A stretch of DNA of 6,987 nt from Synergistaceae bacterium (GCA_031270755.1 JAISWV010000179.1:1-6987); one strand, 5' to 3'. Counted from the stretch's first letter, positions 1 to 6,421 are shown. A program made the numbers and translations. The notes: generated by a model not told the origin, from the letters alone.

Positions 1-2
1 GA

Positions 3-128
3 ACAGAACTCGCCATCATGGACAACAGCAACGTCGATAAGCTGGTCCGGCCGGAGTTCTCCGACATGTTCTGGGTCGATACCCTGCTCTCCGACGAAAA
101 GAACAAGGAGCTCTGGGGCCGCAAATAG
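3..128 (+). CDS. C-terminal end of a probable sugar-binding periplasmic protein (5' end outside window)
   Basis: An open frame enters from the left edge and ends at TAG 126-128, giving 41 codons. The tail includes FWVDTLLSDEKNKELWGRK. A Trp-containing, lysine-rich C-terminus of this kind directly before a CUT2 ATPase fits the type-I periplasmic binding proteins (RbsB-like) that capture the sugar and deliver it to the permeases. No domain core or signal peptide is visible, so the assignment rests mainly on gene order, since binding protein first is the usual layout. The ATPase start codon follows the stop with no gap, so the two are almost certainly co-transcribed and translationally coupled. 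Substrate cannot be read from this tail. Confidence 0.7.
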   Translation, partial: TELAIMDNSNVDKLVRPEFSDMFWVDTLLSDEKNKELWGRK

Positions 129-1679
129 ATGAACCGGCCCTTTATCGAGGCGCGGGGAGTATCCAAGTTTTTTTCGGGGGTTCGGGTCCTGACGGACGTG
201 AGTCTGTCCTTCGAGAGCGGCGAGGTGCACGGCCTGATCGGCGAGAACGGGGCGGGCAAGTCCACCCTGATCAAGGTGCTCTCCGGCCTCTATAGACCGG
301 AGGAAGGAACGTTGCTGGTGAAGGGCGAGCCCAAGGTCATCCGGTCGCCGTCCCACGCCGCGGAACTCGGCGTGGGCGTGATCCATCAGGAGTTCGACCT
401 CATTCCCCAGATGACGGCGGCCCAAAACATGTACCTTGGGCGCGAGCCAGCCGGGCGGTTGGGGGTGGTGGACTTTGCCGTCCTCCATTCCAACGCGCGG
501 CGGCTCCTGGAAGAGGTGCGCCTCTCCATCGAGCCCACCACCCTTGTCCGAGCTCTCTCCGTCGAGCAAAAACAGCTGCTGGCGATAGCGAAAGCCCTGT
601 CCCGGGACGCCGGCCTCATTGTCATGGACGAGCCCACCGCCGCGCTGAACGGGGCGGAGATCGGCCGCCTGCTGGATATCGTCCGCGGGCTGCGGGAAGG
701 GGGACGCAGCGTCATCTTCATCTCTCACCATATGGAGGAGGTCCTGGAGATTTCGGACCGAGTCACCGTTCTCCGGGACGGCCGCGTCATCGCCACCCGC
801 CCATCCTCCGAAATCAGCGAATCCGAGGCGGTGCGCATGATGACGGGAAGAGAAAGAATACAAAAACGCCTTCGCTCCGCCCTCGACAGGACAATTTCTC
901 CCGGCCCCGGAAAACCCGCTGTCATGTCCGTGAAGAACTTGTCCCATCCCAAGTACTTTCACGATGTGAGCTTCTCCCTCCGCAGGGGAGAAATCGTGGG
1001 CATGGTGGGGCTGGAGGGGCAGGGGCAGAGGCAGATTTTGCGCGCGCTGTACGGCGATATGCGCGCCTCCGGCGCGATTGAGATCGACGGTTCGCCGGCG
1101 GCGTTCAAAACCCCTGCAGACGCCTTGAAGCGCGGTGTCGTCTTCGTCCCCGAAGAGCGGAAGGAAGAGGGGCTCTGTCTCCGGCTCGACATCGAGCAGA
1201 ACGTGACGCTCTCGACGCTGAAAGACCGTTCCGCCGCGGGGGTCCTCAAACTCGGCAGAGCGGCCCGGGAAGAGGTGCGGCGCTGTATGTCCGACGTGAA
1301 ACTCTCGACGGACGACCCCTCGCGGATGGTCCACTCCCTCTCCGGGGGCAACCAGCAAAAAGTCGTCATCGCCAAGTGCCTTGCCTGCAAACCGACGATA
1401 CTGCTCTTCTCCGAGCCCACCAGAGGCATAGACGTGGGCGCGAAGGAGGACATCTACCTCCTTATCCGCGCTCTCGCCGATGGAGGGAGCGGAATCATGG
1501 TCGTCTCGGGCGATATTTCGGAGCTGCTGCTGGTGTGCGACAGAATCCTGGTGGTCCACGCCGGGCGGATCACCAAGGAGTTCGAGGCCGAAAACGCGGA
1601 CCGCGAGCACATCATGCGCGCCATGTGGGGACTCGAGGAAGCATTGATTGACCCCAAGGGGGTCTCGGGGGGCCAGTGA
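129..1679 (+). CDS. Sugar ABC transporter ATPase with two nucleotide-binding domains (CUT2, RbsA/MglA type)
   Basis: This is the energy-coupling subunit of a sugar importer, on the cytoplasmic face. At 516 aa it has the usual length for the fused double-ATPase CUT2 family. Domain 1 has an intact Walker A, GENGAGKST (residues 38-46), a Q-loop in HQEF (86-89), the family's altered signature LSVEQKQ (143-149), Walker B LIVMDEP (163-169) and H-loop His200. Domain 2 has the degenerate P-loop usual for the family (GLEGQGQRQ, 294-302), a good signature LSGGNQQ (404-410) and Walker B-like ILLFSEP (424-430), where Ser428 replaces the expected Asp. Domain 1 is therefore probably the main ATP-hydrolysing site. 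The ATG directly follows the preceding stop. A GGGG at 115-118 is a weak ribosome site, so coupling to the upstream gene is likely. A 60-base gap separates it from the first permease. Substrate not determinable; ribose, xylose, galactose, rhamnose or autoinducer-2 relatives are all possible. Confidence 0.95.
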   Translation: MNRPFIEARGVSKFFSGVRVLTDVSLSFESGEVHGLIGENGAGKSTLIKVLSGLYRPEEGTLLVKGEPKVIRSPSHAAELGVGVIHQEFDLIPQMTAAQNMYLGREPAGRLGVVDFAVLHSNARRLLEEVRLSIEPTTLVRALSVEQKQLLAIAKALSRDAGLIVMDEPTAALNGAEIGRLLDIVRGLREGGRSVIFISHHMEEVLEISDRVTVLRDGRVIATRPSSEISESEAVRMMTGRERIQKRLRSALDRTISPGPGKPAVMSVKNLSHPKYFHDVSFSLRRGEIVGMVGLEGQGQRQILRALYGDMRASGAIEIDGSPAAFKTPADALKRGVVFVPEERKEEGLCLRLDIEQNVTLSTLKDRSAAGVLKLGRAAREEVRRCMSDVKLSTDDPSRMVHSLSGGNQQKVVIAKCLACKPTILLFSEPTRGIDVGAKEDIYLLIRALADGGSGIMVVSGDISELLLVCDRILVVHAGRITKEFEAENADREHIMRAMWGLEEALIDPKGVSGGQ

Positions 1680-1739
1680 GGACCGCGCAGCGGCCGAACG
1701 AGCTCTGCCCCCCTGAGCTTTAATGTCGGAGGCAATGAT

Positions 1740-2696
1740 ATGAAAGAGAGAGTCCGAAAGGCGCTGCTGACGCCGTCGGCGCCCATCGTTTTCATTACGG
1801 GCATTGTTTTGCTGGCTGCCTTGGCGGCCTCGGAGTCGTTTCGCTCTCCGTACAACCTCAACAACGTGATGATCCAGATGGCCGCCCTGGGCCTCGTGAG
1901 CTTGGGACAGAGTTTCGCCGTTCTGGCGGGGGACGTAGACCTTTGCGTTGGCGGCGTGATCAGCGTCGTTACGGTGACGGCGGCCTCCCTCATGAAGGAC
2001 TCCCTTTCTTCGATGATCTTGACGGCCTCCCTGGCGCTGCTGATCGGTATCGCCGTCGGAACGGCAAACGGTATTTTGACCTCGCTTATCAAGATAGACG
2101 CGATGGTGACGACCTTCGCCTCGAACTCCGTGCTTCTCGGCCTGGCTCTCTGGCTGATGGAGTCCCCCGGGGGCTACATTCCCCACGCCTGGATGAAGCT
2201 CACCGAGGCGAAAATCGGCTTCGTCCCCGGGCCGCTCCTGATTCTGACGGCGTTTGTCGCGATCTCCTGGTTCGTTTTGGACCGCACCGTCGTCGGGTTC
2301 CACATCAGGGCCGTGGGGGGAGGGGAGCAGTCCGCCTACACCTCCGGCATCAGCGTCATGAAAACGAAGATCGCCGCCCACGCCGCGGCCGGATTTTTCG
2401 CGGCTCTGACGGGGTTGTACCTCTCGGCCCGGATGGGCTCCGGCGACGCCCTTTCCGGCACTCCCTTTTCCCTGGACTCGATGACGGCGGTCATCGCCGG
2501 AGGGACGAACTTTTCCACCGGGGTGGGCAGCGTCGTGGGAACCACGGTGGCGGCCTTTCTCATTACCGGTCTCGGCAACATTTTCAACCACATGGGAATC
2601 TCCACGTACTGGCAGTACGTCCTGAAGGGGCTTCTTTTGGTGATCGCCGTGACCGCGGCGGCGCTCAGGACGCGCTTCACCGAGGGCGGCAGATGA
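1740..2696 (+). CDS. Sugar ABC transporter permease, first of two (RbsC-like, BPD_transp_2 family)
   Basis: An inner-membrane channel subunit of the importer, 318 aa, a normal length for the RbsC family. Hydrophobic segments include about 14-30, 43-85, 94-115, 123-140, 163-180, 211-230, 248-280 and 293-309. Family landmarks are GDVDLCVG at 64-71 (usual form GGIDLSVG), GTANG at 107-111, SGISV at 202-206 and AGGTNFSTG at 253-261, followed by a WQ..LKGLLL tail. The GDVDLCVG variant differs from the standard motif retained by the second permease. A strong ribosome site, GGAGG at 1728-1732, lies 7 bases before the ATG. An overlapping upstream ATG at 1735 stops after two codons. The 3' end overlaps the next permease by four bases. 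Two dissimilar permeases suggest a heterodimeric channel. Confidence 0.93.
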   Translation: MKERVRKALLTPSAPIVFITGIVLLAALAASESFRSPYNLNNVMIQMAALGLVSLGQSFAVLAGDVDLCVGGVISVVTVTAASLMKDSLSSMILTASLALLIGIAVGTANGILTSLIKIDAMVTTFASNSVLLGLALWLMESPGGYIPHAWMKLTEAKIGFVPGPLLILTAFVAISWFVLDRTVVGFHIRAVGGGEQSAYTSGISVMKTKIAAHAAAGFFAALTGLYLSARMGSGDALSGTPFSLDSMTAVIAGGTNFSTGVGSVVGTTVAAFLITGLGNIFNHMGISTYWQYVLKGLLLVIAVTAAALRTRFTEGGR

Positions 2697-3631
2697 CAAA
2701 ATTCATCCGCAACCCGGCGCTGGGAAACGCCGTCCCCATCACGTGCCTGATCGCGTTGCTGCTCATGGTTGCCGGGACCATAGCCCCCGGGTTTCTGGCC
2801 CGGCGCAGCCTGTTCAACCTTCTGCGGCTGGCGGCCCCCTTGGGCATCATCTGCATCGGCCAGACGGCGGCGATCCTTTCGGGCGGAGTGGACCTTTCGG
2901 TGGGGTCCGTGGCGATTCTGACCAACGTGGTGGCGGCCAATATCCTTCAGGGAAAGGACGCGAACAACCCGGAGGCCTTTGCCGTCTGCATCGGGCTGGC
3001 GCTTCTTATCGGCCTTGTCAATGGGCTCGCCGTGGCTTACGTGGGGATCAACCCCTTCGTCATGACCCTCGCCATGAGCATCGTGATTCAGGGCGCCGCC
3101 CTGGTCTACTCCGGAGGCGCGGCCGGAGGGGCCGCCTCGCCTTTGGTGAAATACATGGGCGTCGGCACCACGGCCGGTATCCCGACGGCTGTCGTCATCT
3201 GGCTCGCCATGTCGGCGGGGACGCTTTTCATCCTCCACTTCACGACACCGGGACGCCGCTTGTACGCCACTGGGGCCAACAGAAAAACCGCCCGGCTCTC
3301 CGGGGTGAACGTTCCGGCGACCCTCGTCCTCGTGTACGCGGCCAGCGCGCTTTCCTCCATGGCCGCGGGGTTCGTGGTGACGGGAAACATGGGCGTCGGC
3401 ACGCTGGAATGGGGATTTGACTACAGGCTGATTTCCATGGCGGCCGTGATCATGGGCGGCACGTCCTTCGCCGGGGGGCAGGGGGGGTATGCGGGGTCCT
3501 TCGTCTCCGCCATCGCGCTTATCGTGCTGAACAGCCTGCTCACCATCATTCGCGTGGGGGAGCCCGTGCGGCAGATGATTTACGGCGGGGTGATCCTGAT
3601 CTCGCTGTGGGCCAGCACCAGAAAGAGGTAA
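2693..3631 (+). CDS. Sugar ABC transporter permease, second of two (RbsC-like, BPD_transp_2 family)
   Basis: The second membrane subunit, 312 aa. The start ATG at 2693 overlaps the previous TGA as ATGA, a classic translational-coupling junction, and a GAGGGCGG purine run lies just upstream. The open frame extends further 5' in this phase, but that part is the shadow of the first permease, and the MTKFIRNP start gives the normal family length. The N-terminal helix spans about 12-32. Conserved landmarks are GGVDLSVGS (64-72), GLVNGL (107-112), the SGVNV segment (203-207) and MGGTSFAGGQGG (254-265), all close to RbsC-type consensus. It ends in a basic STRKR tail, probably cytoplasmic. It should pair with the first permease and receive energy from the 129-1679 ATPase. 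The SDR gene starts 7 bases after its stop. Confidence 0.93.
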   Translation: MTKFIRNPALGNAVPITCLIALLLMVAGTIAPGFLARRSLFNLLRLAAPLGIICIGQTAAILSGGVDLSVGSVAILTNVVAANILQGKDANNPEAFAVCIGLALLIGLVNGLAVAYVGINPFVMTLAMSIVIQGAALVYSGGAAGGAASPLVKYMGVGTTAGIPTAVVIWLAMSAGTLFILHFTTPGRRLYATGANRKTARLSGVNVPATLVLVYAASALSSMAAGFVVTGNMGVGTLEWGFDYRLISMAAVIMGGTSFAGGQGGYAGSFVSAIALIVLNSLLTIIRVGEPVRQMIYGGVILISLWASTRKR

Positions 3632-3638
3632 TGGAACG

Positions 3639-4421
3639 ATGAGACAAAAAACCGCCTTTGTGACGGGTTCGTCACGGGGCATAGGGTATGGGATTTTAAA
3701 AAAATTCGCGGAAAACGGCTATCGGACGGTTATGAGCGGCGTATCGGAAGAAGAGCGAGCTGCGGAAAAACTCCGCTCCCTGCGAGACGCGGGATTCGAC
3801 GTGTCGTACATCCGGTGCGACATTGCAAGCGCGCCGGACCGAGCCTCCGCCTTCGAAAAAATATCGGGAAAATACGCTCCTCTCGACGTGCTGGTCAACA
3901 ACGCCGGCATCGCTCCCGCCGTGAGGCTGAACGTGCTGGAGACGACGGAGGAGAGTTTCGACAGAGTGGTGAACACGAACCTGAAAGGGACTTTTTTCAT
4001 GACGCAGCTCTTTGCGAACGCAATGATCGGGTGGAAGAAGACCTCTCTTGACGACGACGGCTACAGCCCGAGGATCGTCAACATCTCCTCGGTGTCGGCG
4101 AGCGTGTCTTCGACAAATCGAGGAGAATATTGCATTTCCAAAGCAGGCATCAGCATGGTCACGTCGCTTTTTGCCGACATGCTGGCACAGCACGGCATTC
4201 CCGTTTTCGAGGTGCGTCCGGGCATCATCGCCACGGACATGACCGCAGCGGTGAAAGAAAAATACGACAAATTCATCTCCGAGGGCGGGCTGCCAATCCG
4301 GCGCTGGGGAACTCCCCAGGACGTGGCCGAAGCCGTTTTCGCTCTGACGAGCGGGGCCTTCGACTATTCCACCGGCCAGGTGGTCAACGTAGACGGAGGC
4401 TTTCACGTCCGCAGGTTGTAG
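3639..4421 (+). CDS. Short-chain dehydrogenase/reductase (classical SDR, FabG-like)
   Basis: An NAD(P)(H)-dependent oxidoreductase of 260 aa, standard for classical SDRs. The Rossmann glycine motif is TGSSRGIG (residues 9-16), the structural NNAG is 87-90, catalytic Asn is N114, Ser is most likely S151 in NISSVSA, and the Tyr/Lys pair is Y164 and K168 in YCISK. The spacing from S151 to Y164 (13) matches FabG. The end, GQVVNVDGGFH, is also typical. No acidic residue is seen at the end of the second strand (TVMSGVS, 30-36), so NADP is favoured weakly over NAD. Such proteins are often named 3-ketoacyl-ACP reductase, but its place as last gene of a sugar-import operon argues for a sugar, sugar acid or polyol substrate. 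The ribosome site is AGAGG at 3624-3628, 10 bases before the ATG. G+C drops sharply right after its stop. Confidence 0.92.
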   Translation: MRQKTAFVTGSSRGIGYGILKKFAENGYRTVMSGVSEEERAAEKLRSLRDAGFDVSYIRCDIASAPDRASAFEKISGKYAPLDVLVNNAGIAPAVRLNVLETTEESFDRVVNTNLKGTFFMTQLFANAMIGWKKTSLDDDGYSPRIVNISSVSASVSSTNRGEYCISKAGISMVTSLFADMLAQHGIPVFEVRPGIIATDMTAAVKEKYDKFISEGGLPIRRWGTPQDVAEAVFALTSGAFDYSTGQVVNVDGGFHVRRL

Positions 4422-4430
4422 TTGGAGCTC

Positions 4431-4829
4431 ATGGAGCAATATAAAACGTCGCTTTATGAATATTTGACTTCTCCAATGGCGGCAGGAAGATTGCTTCTTG
4501 CTATTGTATGCATGTTTATGACTTCTTTTATGCCAGGGGGCCAAGCAAAGTTTGGAGGGTACGTTTACGCCCGTTCTTACAAGCATGGTACTTTGACATA
4601 TTTTTCATATTTTTCATTGTTTTTTTCGGTAATGCCTTTTCCTTTAATTCGGCCCTATTTCTCGTTGGGCAGGTGTCCGTTTTTTTTGCAAATAACATTC
4701 TCGTTATTGTATGGAGTGATAATGTGGATGTGGATTGCTGTTTTTTATACTCTGCTCCTCCAAGAGACATTACAACTAATTGTGTTTTCTGCAATCAGCC
4801 TCTTAGCGTTAGCGGGGGCATCTGACTGA
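4431..4829 (+). CDS. Hypothetical small hydrophobic protein, possibly membrane-bound (doubtful)
   Basis: I do not recognise this ORF. From ATG 4431 it encodes 132 aa; a TTG at 4422, directly after the SDR stop, would give 135. Three or four candidate membrane segments can be drawn: RLLLAIVCMFMTSFM, the stretch from TLTYFSYF to PFPLI, a long one around LLYGVIMWMWIAVFYTLLL, and LQLIVFSAISLLALAGA. GGAG at 4424-4427 lies only 3 bases before the ATG, a poor spacing. For: it follows the operon immediately and stays open for about 400 bases. Against: the DNA is about 37% G+C and very T-rich, which makes any frame look hydrophobic, and the +2 frame (4508-4825) is also open and hydrophobic. It could be a real acquired gene, a remnant, or non-coding. 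Confidence 0.35.
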   Translation: MEQYKTSLYEYLTSPMAAGRLLLAIVCMFMTSFMPGGQAKFGGYVYARSYKHGTLTYFSYFSLFFSVMPFPLIRPYFSLGRCPFFLQITFSLLYGVIMWMWIAVFYTLLLQETLQLIVFSAISLLALAGASD

Positions 4830-4852
4830 TGCGGATGAAGAATAGAAAATAG

Positions 4853-4981
4853 AGCGAGTATATCGCGGAACAGTTTAAAAGCCTTGGAGTCGCGTTGAAT
4901 ACGGTTAATAAAATCCAAAACAGGATTAACACGCTGAACGATTTTCCGCTAATCGGCGCTCCGTTGTCCTCTAGAACAGTA
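4853..4981 (+). pseudogene. Internal fragment of a RelE/ParE-type toxin
   Basis: Read from 4853, the frame gives a run containing EYIAEQF, ALNTVNKI, NRINTL and FPLIGAPLSS. This is the pattern of the helical first half of RelE/ParE-superfamily toxins (helix with EYI, second helix, then a fP..GapLs turn). The matching region covers about 41 codons. The frame is closed just upstream by TAG 4850-4852, so no N-terminal strand is present. After LSSRTVVS the expected beta-sheet core (a DYR-type strand and the C-terminal strands carrying active residues) is absent; the frame runs to TAA 5048-5050 inside the palindromic repeat. No start codon or ribosome site fits. It is therefore a broken remnant and not an active toxin. 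It lies on the strand opposite the nearby antitoxin, unlike a normal operon. Confidence 0.65.
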
Positions 4982-5012
4982 GTTTCTGTTCCACTGCTCC
5001 TCAAACCCATTT

Positions 5013-5062
5013 CCCCTACGACTGGCGGATCCTGTCGTAGGGGCGGATAATATCCGCCCCTA
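5013..5062. repeat. Compound palindromic repeat with three complementary arms (REP/MITE-like)
   Basis: Two overlapping inverted repeats are seen directly. First: CCCCTACGAC (5013-5022), an 11-base loop (5023-5033), and GTCGTAGGGG (5034-5043), a perfect 10-bp stem. Second: TAGGGGCGGATA (5038-5049), one central A, and TATCCGCCCCTA (5051-5062), a perfect 12-bp palindrome arm. The GTAGGGG arm belongs to both, so only one hairpin can form at a time. The loop of the first hairpin carries GGCGGATCC, echoing the GGCGGATA of the second. A T6 tract at 5075-5080 follows on the + strand. The sequence style resembles dispersed palindromic intergenic repeats of bacteria; copy number cannot be known from one window. 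Confidence 0.8.
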
Positions 5063-5080
5063 TTCTCTCTTCTGTTTTTT
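5038..5080 (+). terminator. Possible rho-independent-type terminator formed by the repeat
   Basis: The 12-bp stem (5038-5049 with 5051-5062) followed by TTCTCTCTTCTG and then T6 (5075-5080) resembles a terminator for + strand transcripts coming from the operon or the 4431-4829 region. Two things weaken it. The loop is only one base, so the inner pairs must open. The T tract starts 12 bases after the stem rather than immediately. It may act as a transcript end or stabiliser only incidentally. Confidence 0.3.
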
Positions 5081-5176
5081 ATAAAGGGAATAGGCGATAT
5101 GCCCCAACATGTCATTTTCGTCTTCGTCTTCCACAAGCCTGCCGTAAATCCATCGCCGCTCATTTCCGCTTATCAA
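5060..5176 (-). pseudogene. Acidic protein fragment ending inside the palindromic repeat
   Basis: Read on the - strand from TTG 5176, this frame encodes a segment containing LISGNERRWIYGRL, then VEDEDEND, then MLGHIAYSLYKKQKRE, and stops at TAG 5062-5060. The stop is made by the outer edge of the repeat, so repeat insertion may have cut the original gene short. The pattern (aromatic RRWIY, acidic patch, IAYSLYKK) looks like real protein, more so than the overlapping - strand frame 4795-5163, but I cannot name its family. The same frame is open back to TAA 5269-5267 without a convincing start. Adding one T to the T5 run at 5175-5179 would join it to the frame of the antitoxin ORF upstream. Probably a remnant. 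Confidence 0.4.
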
Positions 5177-5609
5177 AAAGTCGATGCCTCTACGCAAGCT
5201 CTTTGGAAAGCCGCCTTTATTTCCTGCGATGTTTTTTCTCTGTAAGGCAATGACAATCCGGCCTTTTTACTCTGGATCACTTTTGTATTGGCTCTTTCGA
5301 CGACAATTTTTGCAATTGGCCGTCGCACAGTTTTCTCAGCTTCGTCGATTTCGTCAATCATGCTGTCCAGGTAACCGTCCAGTTCGTCCAGCGTCACTCC
5401 CGCGCGGCCTGCCAGGCGGTCTTCTTCGACGGCCAGCAGTTCTTCGCGCAGTTGAAGCATTTTTTCCCGGCGGGTAAACGCCTCTATATCCATTACCACC
5501 AGATCGCTCTCACCGTTTTGGTAAGATAGACAGGTTCTCCGGAGGTTTTGCACAAAACCGCAATTTCATTATAATTTTGTCTGATGCTTGCGGATGGCTT
5601 AATCTGCAT
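5173..5609 (-). pseudogene. Phd/YefM-type antitoxin gene, frameshifted, with a foreign 3' extension
   Basis: From ATG 5609 the first frame reads MQIKPSASIRQNYNEI and continues to GEPVYLTK, the N-terminal DNA-binding part of Phd/YefM antitoxins. At the A4 run (+ strand T4, 5516-5519) the frame breaks. One base along, the reading is NGESDLVVMDIEAFTRRE, then LREELLAVEEDRLAGRAG and LDELDGYLDSMIDEID, the expected continuation. Adding a single A restores the family sequence exactly across the joint (YLTK-NGESD). As written, translation from 5609 would fail soon after the break; the 5553 start gives an antitoxin without its proper N-terminus. The second frame does not stop where such antitoxins usually do (about 85-95 aa) but runs about 55 codons further to TGA 5175-5173. 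No toxin gene follows on this strand. AGGAG lies 12 bases before ATG 5609. Sequencing error remains possible. Confidence 0.8.
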
Positions 5610-5646
5610 GGTATCGGTCAGCTCCTTGTAGTGACATTCTGACCAT

Positions 5647-5675
5647 ATTATGCTCATTTCATGCTATGAAAACAA
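5647..5675 (-). promoter_or_regulatory. Candidate sigma-70-type promoter for the antitoxin gene
   Basis: On the - strand, TTGTTT (5675-5670) is followed after exactly 17 bases by CATAAT (5652-5647), which is 5 of 6 to the -10 consensus; the -35 is 3 of 6. It lies about 40 bases before ATG 5609. Two direct copies of ATGCT (+ strand, 5650-5654 region and 5661-5665) fall inside the spacer, one helical turn apart, and could be operator half-sites for self-repression, as Phd proteins usually repress their own promoter. The operator idea is inference. Confidence 0.4.
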
Positions 5676-5740
5676 TCGATTCCAGACGGCCGCAGCCGGA
5701 GCAGTGCTCATAGGAGGGGCATTTTTTGGAGTTGCACGCG

Positions 5741-6421
5741 CTATAACCGCACCTCTACAAAATCTCTTGCCAAAATTGAGCTTTCCGTTATGTCACAATC
5801 TATTGCCAGAACACTGACTCCCTCGCTTGCCGCTTTCCTGAGCGCGTCGCCGAAAGCCTTATGCGTTTCGTCGTTTGGCGTGAAGTACAGTACGTCTTTC
5901 ATTTGTACGATGAAAACCGCATATGCGTCATACCCCTCCGCTTTGGCTTCGCAGAGTCCCTCCAAATGCCTTACGCCGCGCTCGGTAGGCGCGTCGGGAA
6001 ACAAGACCACACCGTCTTTCTCAAGGGTGACGCCTTTGACTTCAACGATAATTTCCCTGCCATCCGCTTCAATGTAAAAATCAGCACGGGAGTCCTTATA
6101 CCGCGTCTCCGGCTTGATCAACGTCACATTCTCGAAAAGATTCCCTGCTCGAACAAACTCGGCAAAAACCTTGTTGGGCGCTTGACTATCCATGTTTATC
6201 AAGCGGCTTCCTTTGTAAACCGCAATCAAATCATACTGCGTCCTGCGGGACGAGCTGTCAGCTTTTTGCACGAATATGGTTGCTCCAGGCACCAATAATT
6301 CTTTGCATCGTCCTGTATTTTTTACGTGAGCGATTTCTTCTTGACCGCCAAGCTCAATATTCGCGATAAATCGGTTTGGACGCCACAAAAACCGCGCCTG
6401 CTTTATATTGGAGTATTGCAT
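5741..6421 (-). CDS. sfsA: DNA/RNA nuclease SfsA (sugar fermentation stimulation protein homologue)
   Basis: SfsA proteins are small nucleases with a PD-(D/E)XK-type fold, first noted in E. coli for an effect on maltose metabolism. From ATG 6421 the product is 226 aa, normal for the family. Landmarks are RPNRFIA (residues 14-20), HVKNTGR (32-38) and ELLVPG (41-46), then RADFY (112-116), supplying the metal-binding Asp114, EVKG (127-130), with E127 and K129, and the hallmark FPDAPTERG (141-149). All expected catalytic residues are present. I prefer this start to the upstream ATG at 6469 because homologues begin near M-x-Y, and GAGGG (6434-6430) sits 8 bases before it, while 6469 has no clear ribosome site. 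It is the only clearly intact gene in the right half. It reads toward the broken antitoxin, 131 bases away. Confidence 0.93.
   Translation of the reverse strand: MQYSNIKQARFLWRPNRFIANIELGGQEEIAHVKNTGRCKELLVPGATIFVQKADSSSRRTQYDLIAVYKGSRLINMDSQAPNKVFAEFVRAGNLFENVTLIKPETRYKDSRADFYIEADGREIIVEVKGVTLEKDGVVLFPDAPTERGVRHLEGLCEAKAEGYDAYAVFIVQMKDVLYFTPNDETHKAFGDALRKAASEGVSVLAIDCDITESSILARDFVEVRL

Noticed and set aside
1701..1718. A small hairpin (AGCTC/GAGCT) between ATPase and first permease.
   Set aside because: Only 5 bp with a 9-base loop and no T-run; too weak to call a terminator or regulator.
1943..2692. A long upstream extension of the second permease frame.
   Set aside because: It is Arg/Gly-rich shadow translation of the first permease; the ATGA start at 2693 gives the family length.
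2336..3682. A 448-codon - strand ORF opposite both permeases.
   Set aside because: Composition (His, Arg, Pro, Gly-rich) is typical of antisense to high-GC genes; the permease motifs on the + strand are decisive.
4508..4825. A + strand hydrophobic ORF overlapping the 4431-4829 ORF.
   Set aside because: Hydrophobicity follows from T-rich DNA in every frame; it has no ribosome site and lies inside a longer ORF.
5013..5062. The repeat as a CRISPR repeat.
   Set aside because: There is only one unit and no regularly spaced copies with unique spacers.
4795..5163. A 122-codon - strand ORF across the repeat.
   Set aside because: It crosses both palindromes and is antisense to the toxin fragment; the neighbouring frame ending at 5060 looks more like protein.
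5650..5817. A 55-codon + strand ORF with a glycine/alanine-rich hydrophobic run (TAAAGAVLIGGAFFG), like a small membrane peptide or glycine zipper.
   Set aside because: No ribosome site before ATG 5650, it overlaps the candidate antitoxin promoter, and its second half is antisense to the conserved 3' end of sfsA.
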